Part shown: one piece after another, positions 24,835 to 32,755 of the stretch | Numbering within the stretch: position 1 is the stretch's first letter | How the letters are laid out: every line of letters starts with the position of its first letter | Assembly (NCBI GenBank): GCA_019114445.1 | Contig: DXFL01000022.1 | Span: 1 to 34,617, forward strand | Source of the DNA: Candidatus Barnesiella excrementigallinarum | Lineage (GTDB): Bacteria; Bacteroidota; Bacteroidia; Bacteroidales; Barnesiellaceae | Direction: 5' to 3' | Length of the DNA stretch: 34,617 nucleotides | Made by a program: the position numbers and the translations under genes | The notes under the pieces: generated by a model | Seen by the model: the letters and a program-made list of their open reading frames with translations, nothing else | The model's database searches: none | What the model was told of the DNA's origin: nothing

Positions 24835-25842
24835 CTAATCTTCGGCATTCATAATCCATGCGTTTGCAAAAAGAGGTTGTTCTTTTACCAAACGGGCACG
24901 ATATTGACACGCCTCTTGAAAATCGTCGAACGAAGCGATATAAAGCCGAGCCTTACGCGGGGTTTCATAAATATGCAACTGGGAAGAGACACCTTGTTGG
25001 CGGAAACATTCGATTTGTTTCTCGGCCAACTTTCGGGAAGGAAGCGAAGCGACAATAATATAATAAGGCTTGGTTTCCGTAGTCGATTGTAAAGTTTCGG
25101 GTTGCTCCACAGGGGCCGCAATCCCTTGCACGGCAGTCTCCCCCACAGAGAGGTCGGTAACGCCCCATTCGGTCGCCTCCGCTTCGTCGATTGCTTGCAC
25201 ACCGGTCGGCTGGGTGGTTTTCCCTAACAGTTCCGCCGAGAGTATTCCGGCATAATTGACTGTCGTGTCGGGCGTGTTTATCGGTTTGGAGAGCATCAAC
25301 AAAAAGACGATAACTGCCGCGGCCACCGCTGCTGCCCGTACCACACGACGAGGGAACGAAATGTATATGCGATCGGCCCTTTGAGCCGTTTCTTCTACCG
25401 GATTCCCTACTTCCACAGGCTCCTCCTCACGAGGAATTATCTCGACGGGAGCAAATCCGAACCGGGGATATTCGAGCAAATTGTCATCGGCCAAACGGAA
25501 CTCGACACGGCCTTCGTTCCAAACCAACCGGCCTAACCGTCCCAACAGATAATCGTTGCCCTGCTCCAAATTTTCACGAATGGATTTCACCTCGTCGGTG
25601 ATTGCCGCCAAAGCCTCGTCGCGGGTCATAAAACCGGCTCGCATAACCGATTGCAACAGCAATTCACTCCCTGTCTCCCCGCTCTCTTCGAAGGCAACGC
25701 TTCGCACAGGAGGCAACAGGGAAGTACCCCCGGAGAGGAATCGGGCTTCGCGATAAACTACTGCGAAACACCCCAACCCCGGTACGACAACCCGGTCGTT
25801 GTGCAACAATAAATATTCAATATGACGCACCAATCCAATCAT
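24835..25842 (-). CDS. HU-CCDC81 and SPOR domain membrane protein
   Basis: The 335-residue protein opens with HIEYLLLHNDRVVVPGLGCF (7-26), the signature of the bacterial HU-CCDC81 domain, and a second related domain runs to about residue 120. One transmembrane helix (about 168-185, alanine- and valine-rich) follows, then an acidic low-complexity periplasmic linker. A C-terminal SPOR domain (about 258-331, YYIIVASLPSRKLAEKQ to FANAWIM) should bind denuded septal peptidoglycan. The predicted topology is cytoplasmic N-terminus and periplasmic SPOR, suggesting a role in cell division or envelope-nucleoid contact. The start is chosen by the domain signature. A promoter with its box only four bases from the ATG lies upstream. 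Confidence 0.9.
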   Translation of the reverse strand: MIGLVRHIEYLLLHNDRVVVPGLGCFAVVYREARFLSGGTSLLPPVRSVAFEESGETGSELLLQSVMRAGFMTRDEALAAITDEVKSIRENLEQGNDYLLGRLGRLVWNEGRVEFRLADDNLLEYPRFGFAPVEIIPREEEPVEVGNPVEETAQRADRIYISFPRRVVRAAAVAAAVIVFLLMLSKPINTPDTTVNYAGILSAELLGKTTQPTGVQAIDEAEATEWGVTDLSVGETAVQGIAAPVEQPETLQSTTETKPYYIIVASLPSRKLAEKQIECFRQQGVSSQLHIYETPRKARLYIASFDDFQEACQYRARLVKEQPLFANAWIMNAED

Positions 25843-25846
25843 ACAA

Positions 25847-25877
25847 CAAAGGTATGTATTTTCTTTTTTCGGTGCAA
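25847..25877 (-). promoter_or_regulatory. Promoter of the HU/SPOR operon, next to the start codon
   Basis: On the minus strand TTG (25875-25877), a 20-base spacer and TACCTTTG (25847-25854) fit the consensus. Only four bases (TTGT) separate the box from the ATG at 25842, so transcription would start at or next to the start codon and the mRNA may be leaderless. Confidence 0.65.
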
Positions 25878-25884
25878 CGGATGC

Positions 25885-25919
25885 AAAAAAAATTCTATTC
25901 CCTCTTCTGTAAGAAGGGA
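25885..25919 (-). terminator. Terminator after the TPR gene
   Basis: On the minus strand TCCCTTCT and AGAAGAGGGA (complements of 25912-25919 and 25899-25908) pair with one bulged A. A run of eight T (complement of 25885-25892) follows six bases later. It lies 28 bases past the TPR stop codon. Confidence 0.55.
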
Positions 25920-25946
25920 GATAAAATACTACAAATAAGAGAATTG

Positions 25947-26765
25947 CTATTTTTCTTCCAACAGTTGTTTGGCCGCTTCCCGGTCGTACCCCAACTCGAC
26001 GGCTCGTTTCAAATCGGCTTTGGCCGACTCCCGTTCGTACCGGGCCAATTTTCCCAAAGCCCTCAACACATACACAACCGGATCGTCGGGAGCCAGTTCC
26101 ATAGCCTTTTCGATATCCTTGTCGGCTTTGGCATACTGCCCGGCAAAGAGGTAGGCTTCGGCACGCCCCACATAGAGAATCTCTTTCTCGGGATTGACTT
26201 TTATCACCTGCGAATAAACTTCTATCGCCTCGGGGTAATAGCCCATCACCTTCAATAACGACGCAAATCCTATGCGGCCATTCCCACTCGCCGGATTCAA
26301 TTTAAGAAGTCGTTCGAAATCGGCTCTGCTCGACACCGTGTCGCCCCGTTCAAGCGCAATAAGTCCTCTGTTATATAGCGCATCTTCGTCGGTATCGTCG
26401 ATCATCAATATTTGACTATAATCTTGAAAAGCCCGGTCTATACTATCTATCTCGGAAAAGAGCGCCGCCCGGTTGCGCAACAACGTCACCGAATTCGGCG
26501 ACATCAATAATCCATTGGAATAACTTTTAAGCGCCTCGTTATATTTGCCGGCATAACGCTGTACCGTCCCCAAGTTGGACATGAGCAAAAAGTTCTGCCC
26601 GTTGGCGGGTTCGCTCCGCAACGCACTCAGCAACGCCTGTTCGGCTCCGTCCCAATCTTTCGCCTTGATACAACTGTCGGCTTTCTCTACCCATTGGTAA
26701 TAAGTCTGCGACCACAGCAAAAACGGCAACCACACGATAGCAACGATGATTCCAAACTTTTTCAT
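25947..26765 (-). CDS. Exported TPR-repeat protein
   Basis: The 272-residue protein has an N-terminal signal peptide (MKKFGIIVAIVWLPFLLWSQ, cleavage probably after Ser19) and then about six tetratricopeptide repeats, seen as repeated A..Y....AL...P.. patterns. It has no lipobox and no catalytic motif, so it is likely a periplasmic protein-protein adaptor. Partners are unknown. It is divergent from the clostripain-like gene and is apparently a single-gene unit with its own box at 26784 and a terminator behind it. Confidence 0.85.
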   Translation of the reverse strand: MKKFGIIVAIVWLPFLLWSQTYYQWVEKADSCIKAKDWDGAEQALLSALRSEPANGQNFLLMSNLGTVQRYAGKYNEALKSYSNGLLMSPNSVTLLRNRAALFSEIDSIDRAFQDYSQILMIDDTDEDALYNRGLIALERGDTVSSRADFERLLKLNPASGNGRIGFASLLKVMGYYPEAIEVYSQVIKVNPEKEILYVGRAEAYLFAGQYAKADKDIEKAMELAPDDPVVYVLRALGKLARYERESAKADLKRAVELGYDREAAKQLLEEK

Positions 26766-26783
26766 ACCCTACATTTTACCTAA

Positions 26784-26791
26784 CAAAGGTA
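26784..26791 (-). promoter_or_regulatory. -7 promoter box for the TPR gene
   Basis: TACCTTTG on the minus strand is identical to the boxes of the HU/SPOR and rRNA-type promoters in this window. It gives a leader of about 15 bases. No clear -33 element is seen. Confidence 0.5.
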
Positions 26792-26867
26792 GAGGTTTAA
26801 GTGTTATAAACCCATAACAATGCTATAAATCTCCCTAAAAAAAATCAGTTATTGGATTTTTTTCTGC

Positions 26868-26875
26868 TATTTTTG
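26868..26875 (+). promoter_or_regulatory. -7 promoter box adjacent to the clostripain-like gene
   Basis: TATTTTTG matches TAnnTTTG, and the ATG follows after only five bases (CAAAT). If used, transcription would start about one or two bases before the ATG. The -33 element is not at the ideal distance. Confidence 0.45.
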
Positions 26876-26880
26876 CAAAT

Positions 26881-28080
26881 ATGGAAGGAAAAAGAACGAA
26901 ATTCAAACAATTAAGCCATTACAAAATGGTTTTGGGGCTGGCCGTTTTTCTCGCCCTATTTTCGGGTTGTGCTCCCGAAGATGAGCCCGATGACAACGGA
27001 AAAGATCCCGTAAATCGCACCGTTTTGGTTTATATGTTATCGGACAATAATTTAGGCGATACCTATAATTACGATACACAAAACATCAACGAGATGTTGC
27101 AAGCTGCCGTCGCAGGCGAATTGAACGACGGAAATTTAATCATTTACCGCGACGGATACGATACCAATCCCCAGCTCATACAAATCGTTCGGAATAAATC
27201 GGGTGAAGCCGAGAAAAAAATTATCAAAGAATACCCCGACCAAAACTCGGCAACGGCCGAAGTCCTCCGTTCGGTCATCAACGAAACCGTCGAACGGTTT
27301 CCCGCAGAAGAATACGGATTGATTCTTTGGTCGCACAGTACCGGCTGGGCACCGGGGAATTCCTCGTTGGCTCTCGCTCCCGAACGCCGGAAAGGCCCTC
27401 CCACACGCTCATTCGGGAAAGACGGGAATTTTTATATGGAAATCGACCAACTGGCCAATGCCATACCCGACCGCCAATTCCAATTTATCCTCTCCGACGC
27501 CTGCTTCATGGGGAGTATCGAATGTGCCTATCAACTGAGGAACAAAACCGATTATTATATAGGCTCGGCAGCCGAAGTGATGGGGGCCGGAATGCCCTAT
27601 GCAATTACCATTCCTCTATTGTTCGAGTATCAACTCGACCTGAAACAAGTCTGCGAGGCCATCTACACCTATTACAATGCCCTTTCGGGAGCATACCGCA
27701 CCGCCACAACCGGGCTGGTCGATTGCCGCAATCTATATCTGTTGGGTGAAACCGTGAAAGCGATATTAGAGATACACGGCAACGACGCGATACCCGACAT
27801 CTCGGCTATCCAACATTTCGACCGGCAATGGCCTTACATCTGTTTCGACCTGCGCGATTTTCTCTCGCAAATAGCCACCGACGAAGAATTGGCCACACTG
27901 GATCAAGCCCTTTCGCAAACCGTACTTTACCAAGCGGCAACTCCCTCTATATTGGGTGATGTATCGGTTTACAAACATTGCGGATTAAGCTGTTACATCT
28001 TGGGAACTGGCGACTCGGTTCTCGACCAATATTACACCACTCTCGACTGGTACAAACAAGCATATCCCCCGATCGATTAA
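26881..28080 (+). CDS. Clostripain-like (C11 family) cysteine peptidase lipoprotein
   Basis: The 399-residue protein has a lipoprotein signal with lipobox LFSGC (Cys30), followed by the acidic stretch APEDEPDD, which resembles the Bacteroidota lipoprotein export signal for surface display. The catalytic histidine lies in LILWSHSTGW and the catalytic cysteine in LSDACFMGSIE, matching peptidase family C11 (clostripain, fragipain). C11 peptidases cut after Arg or Lys; specificity here is not proven. A second Met (residue 16) could also start the signal peptide but would remove its positive residues, so the first was kept. mscS follows 20 bases later. Confidence 0.9.
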   Translation: MEGKRTKFKQLSHYKMVLGLAVFLALFSGCAPEDEPDDNGKDPVNRTVLVYMLSDNNLGDTYNYDTQNINEMLQAAVAGELNDGNLIIYRDGYDTNPQLIQIVRNKSGEAEKKIIKEYPDQNSATAEVLRSVINETVERFPAEEYGLILWSHSTGWAPGNSSLALAPERRKGPPTRSFGKDGNFYMEIDQLANAIPDRQFQFILSDACFMGSIECAYQLRNKTDYYIGSAAEVMGAGMPYAITIPLLFEYQLDLKQVCEAIYTYYNALSGAYRTATTGLVDCRNLYLLGETVKAILEIHGNDAIPDISAIQHFDRQWPYICFDLRDFLSQIATDEELATLDQALSQTVLYQAATPSILGDVSVYKHCGLSCYILGTGDSVLDQYYTTLDWYKQAYPPID

Positions 28081-28100
28081 TCTCTTAATTCCAAATCTAT

Positions 28101-29027
28101 ATGTCTCCATTATTCAACATTCTATTATCACTATGGGCACAAGCACCCGAAACGCCTTCACCCATAGATGTGGCACAAACTTGGCAACAGAAACTATCGT
28201 CGCTTTCGAGCCTGTCGTTCGACCAGTTTCTCGAACAAGCCATCGGTGCTATCCTGCGCGGAGCCGTAAAAATAGCCATCGCTTTGGCTATCTTCTTTAT
28301 AGGGAAATGGATTATCAACCGCATTCACCATATCGTCGCCAAAGCCTTTGTCCGTCGCGACGTGGAGCTTTCTCTGCGCACTTTCCTGCTCAGCCTCATA
28401 CGCATTATCCTCATGCTTATCCTCATTGTCATTGTCATAGGCATATTGGGTATCAACACCAGTTCGTTCCTCGCGCTGTTCGCTTCGGCCGGACTTGCCG
28501 TAGGTATGGCATTGAGCGGTACGTTGCAGAACTTTGCCGGAGGAGTAATGATTCTCCTCTTCAAACCTTATAAAGTGGGCGATTTTATCGAGGCGCAAGG
28601 TTATTCGGGTACCGTAAAAGAGATACAAATATTCAATACGATACTCAATACATCGGACAACAAAACCATCATTATCCCCAACGGCGGGCTCTCTACCGGG
28701 AGCTTGAACAACTATTCCAAAGAGGGACGCCGCCGTGTGGAATGGAAGATAGGCATTGCCTACGGCGACGATTTCGATACGGCTCGGCAAGTGATATTAC
28801 AATTACTTTCGACCGACCAGCGGATATTCGACGATCCGGCTCCCTTCGTTGCCCTGAGCAATTTGGGCGACAGTGCCGTAGAAGTAACCGTACGGGTGTG
28901 GACCGCCTCGGAAAATTTTTGGGGAGTATATTTCGATTTTAACGAAAAGGTTTATAAACAATTCGACAAATACGGTTTGCACTTCCCCTATCCGCAAGTC
29001 GATGTACACATGATCAAAGAGGATTAA
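28101..29027 (+). CDS. mscS: Small-conductance mechanosensitive channel MscS
   Basis: MscS channels open under membrane tension and release solutes when cells are suddenly diluted. The 308-residue protein has three transmembrane helices (about 50-70, 88-112 and 122-150). The pore helix TM3 is rich in Gly and Ala (FASAGLAVGMALSGTLQNFAGG), followed by the classic MILLFKPYKVGDFIEA. The cytoplasmic beta and alpha/beta cage domains follow. A polar N-terminal extension (1-45) precedes TM1. It lies 20 bases after the C11 peptidase gene and is probably co-transcribed; a terminator follows 29 bases past its stop. Confidence 0.93.
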   Translation: MSPLFNILLSLWAQAPETPSPIDVAQTWQQKLSSLSSLSFDQFLEQAIGAILRGAVKIAIALAIFFIGKWIINRIHHIVAKAFVRRDVELSLRTFLLSLIRIILMLILIVIVIGILGINTSSFLALFASAGLAVGMALSGTLQNFAGGVMILLFKPYKVGDFIEAQGYSGTVKEIQIFNTILNTSDNKTIIIPNGGLSTGSLNNYSKEGRRRVEWKIGIAYGDDFDTARQVILQLLSTDQRIFDDPAPFVALSNLGDSAVEVTVRVWTASENFWGVYFDFNEKVYKQFDKYGLHFPYPQVDVHMIKED

Positions 29028-29056
29028 ACGAAAATCCCTACCGACAAACCCATCGG

Positions 29057-29095
29057 AACGGTATCGCTCGGACGAATGGCGATGCCGTTTTTTTT
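29057..29095 (+). terminator. Terminator after mscS
   Basis: AACGGTATCGC (29057-29067) and GCGATGCCGTT (29079-29089) pair over 11 bases with one U-G wobble and an 11-base loop. The second arm runs into eight T. This is a good intrinsic terminator. Confidence 0.85.
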
Positions 29096-29170
29096 CGGTG
29101 AAACCGTTTGCGTATTTTTCGTCAATCGTTCTTTTATTCGTATCTTCGCTGGAAGAAAAGCATTCGCACC

Positions 29171-29659
29171 ATGATACGAAACGTAACCCTGCAAGACACC
29201 GCCGCCATTGCCCGAATCTACAACGAATATATCAACCACAGCGTTATCTCTTTCGAAACCGAACCGCTATCCGAAGAGGATATGCGGTCGCGCATTGCAC
29301 AAATTTCGGCCCGATACCCCTACTTCGTCTATGAAAACGATGGCGAAATCGCAGGTTACTGTTACGCCCACGAATGGAAAGAACGAGCCGCCTACTGCCA
29401 CACGTTAGAGACCACCGTATATCTGTCGCCCCAACACACAGGCAAAGGCATTGGCTCCCGGCTCATGCAACGCCTCATCGACGAATGCCGCAACCGAGGG
29501 TACCGCGCACTGATTGCCTGTATCACCGAAGGCAACGAACCCAGCAAATCGCTACACACCAAACTGGGATTCAAGCAAGTATCACATTTCGAAAAGGTAG
29601 GTTCGAAGTTCGGCCAATGGTTGGACGTAGTCGATTACGAATTGTTGCTAATCCCCTGA
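29171..29659 (+). CDS. GNAT acetyltransferase, phosphinothricin acetyltransferase-like
   Basis: This is a cytoplasmic acetyl-CoA-dependent N-acetyltransferase of the GNAT fold. The frame extends to a TTG at 29108, but the ATG at 29171 begins the canonical N-terminus MIRNVTLQDTAAIARIYNEY and gives 162 residues, a normal length. Visible features are NHSVISFETEPL, typical of the phosphinothricin (PAT/bar) branch, the acetyl-CoA loop HTGKGIGSRLM, and KLGFKQVSHFEKVGSKFGQW. Members acetylate phosphinothricin, methionine sulfoximine or other amino-acid analogues. The substrate here is unknown. It appears to be a single-gene unit; a TATCTTCG box at 29141 may be its promoter. Confidence 0.92.
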   Translation: MIRNVTLQDTAAIARIYNEYINHSVISFETEPLSEEDMRSRIAQISARYPYFVYENDGEIAGYCYAHEWKERAAYCHTLETTVYLSPQHTGKGIGSRLMQRLIDECRNRGYRALIACITEGNEPSKSLHTKLGFKQVSHFEKVGSKFGQWLDVVDYELLLIP

Positions 29660-29728
29660 GAAGGTTCACTGACCACGTTAAAAATACAATATTTATCATT
29701 TTAATGTGCAAAAACAGCACAACATTGA

Positions 29729-29917
29729 ATGTCTTTTTATAACTTTACGGCAATAATGAGGTTCAAAGGACTGCCTGTATACAAATACATCTCCTACACC
29801 TCGCAAAAAGTCCTGCGGATAAGGAAGATACAAATTCCTATCTGCATATATCCCGGCTTCTCCCGATCGAAAAAACAAGCTGTTTTCGACAACATCGGCC
29901 GGGCTCGAGAGCGATAA
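29729..29917 (+). CDS. Possible small basic ORF before recJ
   Basis: A 62-codon frame (or 53 codons from the ATG at 29756) ends 18 bases before recJ in the same direction. The product would be basic, with KVLRIRKIQI and GRARER, and has no domain or signal I recognise. It may be a real small protein, an upstream peptide in the recJ leader, or chance. The opposite strand has a similar short frame, so evidence is weak. Confidence 0.25.
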   Translation: MSFYNFTAIMRFKGLPVYKYISYTSQKVLRIRKIQIPICIYPGFSRSKKQAVFDNIGRARER

Positions 29918-29935
29918 AAAATAAAAAACATATAA

Positions 29936-31657
29936 ATGATAAGTAAATGGAATTACTTACCCCTTACATCAGACGAACAGCAAGCAGCGCAAAGATTAGA
30001 GGCCCGATACCACCGGGTCCCTGCTCTCTGTAAACTGCTCGCTCAACGAGGGGTGACTTCGACCGCCGAGGCGGAGAAGTTCTTTAAGCCCCAGCTGTCC
30101 GATCTCCAGGACCCGTTCTTAATGAGAGATATGGAAAAAGCTGTAATTAGGCTTAATCGTGCATTAGGGAGTAAAGAAAAAATTATGATTTACGGCGACT
30201 ACGACGTGGACGGAACAACGGCCGTATCGCTGGTGTATAAATTTCTGCAAAACTACTATTCGGGGCTCGACTACTATATCCCGGATCGCTACGAAGAGGG
30301 ATACGGCATATCGGACAAAAGTATCGACTATGCTGCCGAAAATGGTATCACCTTGTTTATTGCGCTCGACTGCGGTATTAAAGCCGTGGAGAAAATCGCA
30401 TACGCCAAAAGTAAAGGTATCGATTTCATCATCTGCGACCACCATATGCCCGACGACGAGTTGCCCGATGCCGTAGCTATCCTCAACCCCAAATTGGAAG
30501 GAGAAACCTATCCCTACAAGCATCTGTCGGGTTGCGGCGTGGGGTACAAATTCATGCAGGGATTTGCCCTCAACAACGGCATAGACATCGCAACCGATCT
30601 CGAACCGCTGCTCGACCTCGTTGCCGTAAGCATCGCTTCGGACATCGTGCCCATCACCGGAGAAAACCGCATTCTCGCATACCACGGGCTTAAACGGCTC
30701 AACTCCAACCCCGGCATGGGGTTAAGAGGAATCTTAAAGGTGTGCGGGCTGAACAACAAAAATATCACCATCAGCGATATTGTCTTCAAAATAGGTCCCC
30801 GTATCAACGCATCGGGACGTATGCAGTCGGGCAAAGAGGCCGTCGACCTGCTGGTTGCCAAAGATATGGCCGGCGCCATCGAAAAGAGCCAAAACATCGA
30901 CCAATACAACGAGGATCGCAAAGAATTGGACAAACGTATCACCGAAGAAGCCAGCCACATATTGGAAGAACATATCGACATCAACCAACGCAAATCGATT
31001 GTCATCTACAACAAAGATTGGCACAAAGGAATCATCGGTATCGTAGCCTCACGGCTTACCGAACTTTATTACCGCCCTTCGGTCGTACTTACCTTGTCCG
31101 ATGGACTGGCTACCGGCTCGGCTCGATCGGTACAAGGATTCGACATTTACAAAGCGGTGGAGTCGTGCCGCGACCTGCTCGAAAATTTCGGCGGACACAC
31201 CTACGCCGTAGGATTGTCGATGAAAGAGGAGCACATCAAGGAATTTACGGCGCGTTTCGAAGAGCACGTTTCTCAACACATTCTGCCGGAGCAAATGGAA
31301 CCGCAAATCGACATAGACACCGAAATCAGTTTCAACGAAATCACCCCCGAATTTTTTGCCTTGCTCAAACAATTCAACCCCTTTGGACCCGGCAATCAGA
31401 AACCGGTATTCTGCACCCGTCGTGTAACCGACTACGGGACAAGCCGCCTCGTGGGGAAGAAAAACGAACACGTGAAACTGGAATTGGTCGACAGCAAGTC
31501 GAAAAATATCATGAACGGTATCGCCTTCAACATGAGCCGCCATTTCGAGCACATCAAAGCGGGCAAACCGTTCGACATTTGCTACACCATCGAAGAGAAC
31601 ACCCACAACAGCGGGGCCATACAACTCTTCATTAAAGACATACGTCCTTCGGAATAA
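29936..31657 (+). CDS. recJ: Single-strand-specific DNA exonuclease RecJ
   Basis: RecJ is a 5'-to-3' exonuclease on single-stranded DNA in recombination and mismatch repair. The 573-residue length is normal. DHH-family motifs are present: GDYDVDG (87-93), the ALDCG strand, CDHHMPDD (167-174, Asp168-His169-His170) and the DHHA1-type NFGGHTYAVGLSM near residue 420. A C-terminal OB-fold domain follows (EPQIDIDTEISFNEI onwards). It is on the plus strand and ends at a strong terminator. recQ, its frequent neighbour in Bacteroidales, lies about 1.1 kb further on. Confidence 0.96.
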   Translation: MISKWNYLPLTSDEQQAAQRLEARYHRVPALCKLLAQRGVTSTAEAEKFFKPQLSDLQDPFLMRDMEKAVIRLNRALGSKEKIMIYGDYDVDGTTAVSLVYKFLQNYYSGLDYYIPDRYEEGYGISDKSIDYAAENGITLFIALDCGIKAVEKIAYAKSKGIDFIICDHHMPDDELPDAVAILNPKLEGETYPYKHLSGCGVGYKFMQGFALNNGIDIATDLEPLLDLVAVSIASDIVPITGENRILAYHGLKRLNSNPGMGLRGILKVCGLNNKNITISDIVFKIGPRINASGRMQSGKEAVDLLVAKDMAGAIEKSQNIDQYNEDRKELDKRITEEASHILEEHIDINQRKSIVIYNKDWHKGIIGIVASRLTELYYRPSVVLTLSDGLATGSARSVQGFDIYKAVESCRDLLENFGGHTYAVGLSMKEEHIKEFTARFEEHVSQHILPEQMEPQIDIDTEISFNEITPEFFALLKQFNPFGPGNQKPVFCTRRVTDYGTSRLVGKKNEHVKLELVDSKSKNIMNGIAFNMSRHFEHIKAGKPFDICYTIEENTHNSGAIQLFIKDIRPSE

Positions 31658-31671
31658 ATTCGACTAAACCA

Positions 31672-31716
31672 TAAAACAGGGAGCGGTGTTTGGCACTGCT
31701 CCCTGTTTTATTTTTT
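31672..31716. terminator. Strong bidirectional terminator after recJ
   Basis: TAAAACAGGGAGC (31672-31684) and GCTCCCTGTTTTA (31698-31710) are perfectly complementary over 13 bases and are followed by six T. A-runs on the other side also give a U-run in the reverse direction, so the same hairpin can stop the convergent LRR gene. Confidence 0.9.
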
Positions 31717-31754
31717 CTAAAATACAGAATTACCAATAGCGGGGTCGAATATTA

Positions 31755-32528
31755 TCATAGCTTTACCTTAATTGTTCCTCCCGAATACTTAACCAGATAA
31801 ATATCTCCTGCCCGTAGCCGAATCGCCATATTATCCCCGGTTACCGGCAAAACAGCCATCAATACGCCATTCACATTATAAACCGATATTTGATCTCCTT
31901 CGGCCATACCAACAATCACGATTTGACCATCTTTCCCAAATATCTTCACGCCATTCTGTGTATCCGTAACCTCCGAAGGGTTAGACTCTATAATCGTAGG
32001 GAAATCTTTCCACACAGGAGCGCTCCGATAAGCCGCCAATCTCCCTTGCGGAACATAAACCACACAATTACCCTTGTCGACATTTTCAAAACTATTCGTC
32101 TCGCAAACCGGTGGAATCTGCCCCAAACAGGTAATTTTCACCAAAGACCAGCAATTCTGAAACGCCTGCTCCTTAATCGATGCAACACTACTTGGCAACG
32201 TCACCGATTTCAACCCCAAACAGCCGCCAAAAGCATTCTCTTCAATCGCTGTCACCCGATAGTTCTTTGAATAATTAACTACCGGCGGCCCTATAATCTC
32301 TCCTCCCGGTTCCACCACAAAATTTCCGTCTCCTCCTTGTACCTCTTGGGGTATGACAATCTCGCCGGTATATTCATTCGTTCCCCGATCCACAGACGAT
32401 GTCGCTTCGGTCTTGGATATAATTTTATAGTAGATTCCTTCATACTCAAAATCATACGCGCCTACACTAAAAATCGTCAAAGGGAAAGCGCCGATAAGAA
32501 ATAGCCCTATTCGCAGCATTCGTTCCAT
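31755..32528 (-). CDS. BspA-like leucine-rich repeat protein with C-terminal sorting-like domain
   Basis: The 257-residue protein has a signal peptide (to about SVGAY, residue 25) and then a segment of BspA-type leucine-rich repeats, seen as IEENAFGGCLGLKSVTLPSS followed by IKEQAFQNCWSLVKI. A linker region leads to a C-terminal beta domain (about 190-257, VKIFGKDGQIVIVGMAEGD and VYNVNGVLM). That domain resembles the sorting or anchor domains of exported Bacteroidota proteins, possibly for type IX secretion. It is short for a BspA-like protein, with only about two repeats. It sits alone on the opposite strand between recJ and recQ and shares the recJ terminator. The host-binding role of BspA proteins is known for others and is not shown here. 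Confidence 0.8.
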   Translation of the reverse strand: MERMLRIGLFLIGAFPLTIFSVGAYDFEYEGIYYKIISKTEATSSVDRGTNEYTGEIVIPQEVQGGDGNFVVEPGGEIIGPPVVNYSKNYRVTAIEENAFGGCLGLKSVTLPSSVASIKEQAFQNCWSLVKITCLGQIPPVCETNSFENVDKGNCVVYVPQGRLAAYRSAPVWKDFPTIIESNPSEVTDTQNGVKIFGKDGQIVIVGMAEGDQISVYNVNGVLMAVLPVTGDNMAIRLRAGDIYLVKYSGGTIKVKL

Positions 32529-32637
32529 TTCACCTATCTTTTTATGATTAACTGTAATAATAACGGCCCTTTCCGACGGTTTATTGTCTCATACTCAGGT
32601 CGGCTTTCACGTTGAGCCAACTTTATTTAGCGCAACA

Positions 32638-32652
32638 TTCCCTTCGAGGGAA
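32638..32652. repeat. Small perfect hairpin between the LRR gene and recQ
   Basis: TTCCCT and AGGGAA pair around a TCG loop in the 227-base gap. No U-run follows on either side, so it is probably not a terminator. Its role is unknown. Confidence 0.3.
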
Positions 32653-32726
32653 GTACCCCATACGGCTTGTTTCATCTCTCTCCTCAATTTCGCTTCGCTA
32701 TTGCTATGTTATAAAAGATAAAGTTG

Positions 32727-32734
32727 TAATTTTG
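32727..32734 (+). promoter_or_regulatory. -7 promoter box for recQ
   Basis: TAATTTTG matches TAnnTTTG and would start a transcript about 18 bases before the recQ ATG. A TTG lies 23 bases upstream, slightly too far for an ideal -33 element. Confidence 0.5.
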
Positions 32735-32755
32735 CGCCGAATTTTCGGGAAAGGC

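Noticed and set aside
29108..29170. Upstream TTG start for the GNAT gene
   Set aside because: The conserved GNAT N-terminus begins at the ATG at 29171, and the added part overlaps the likely promoter region.
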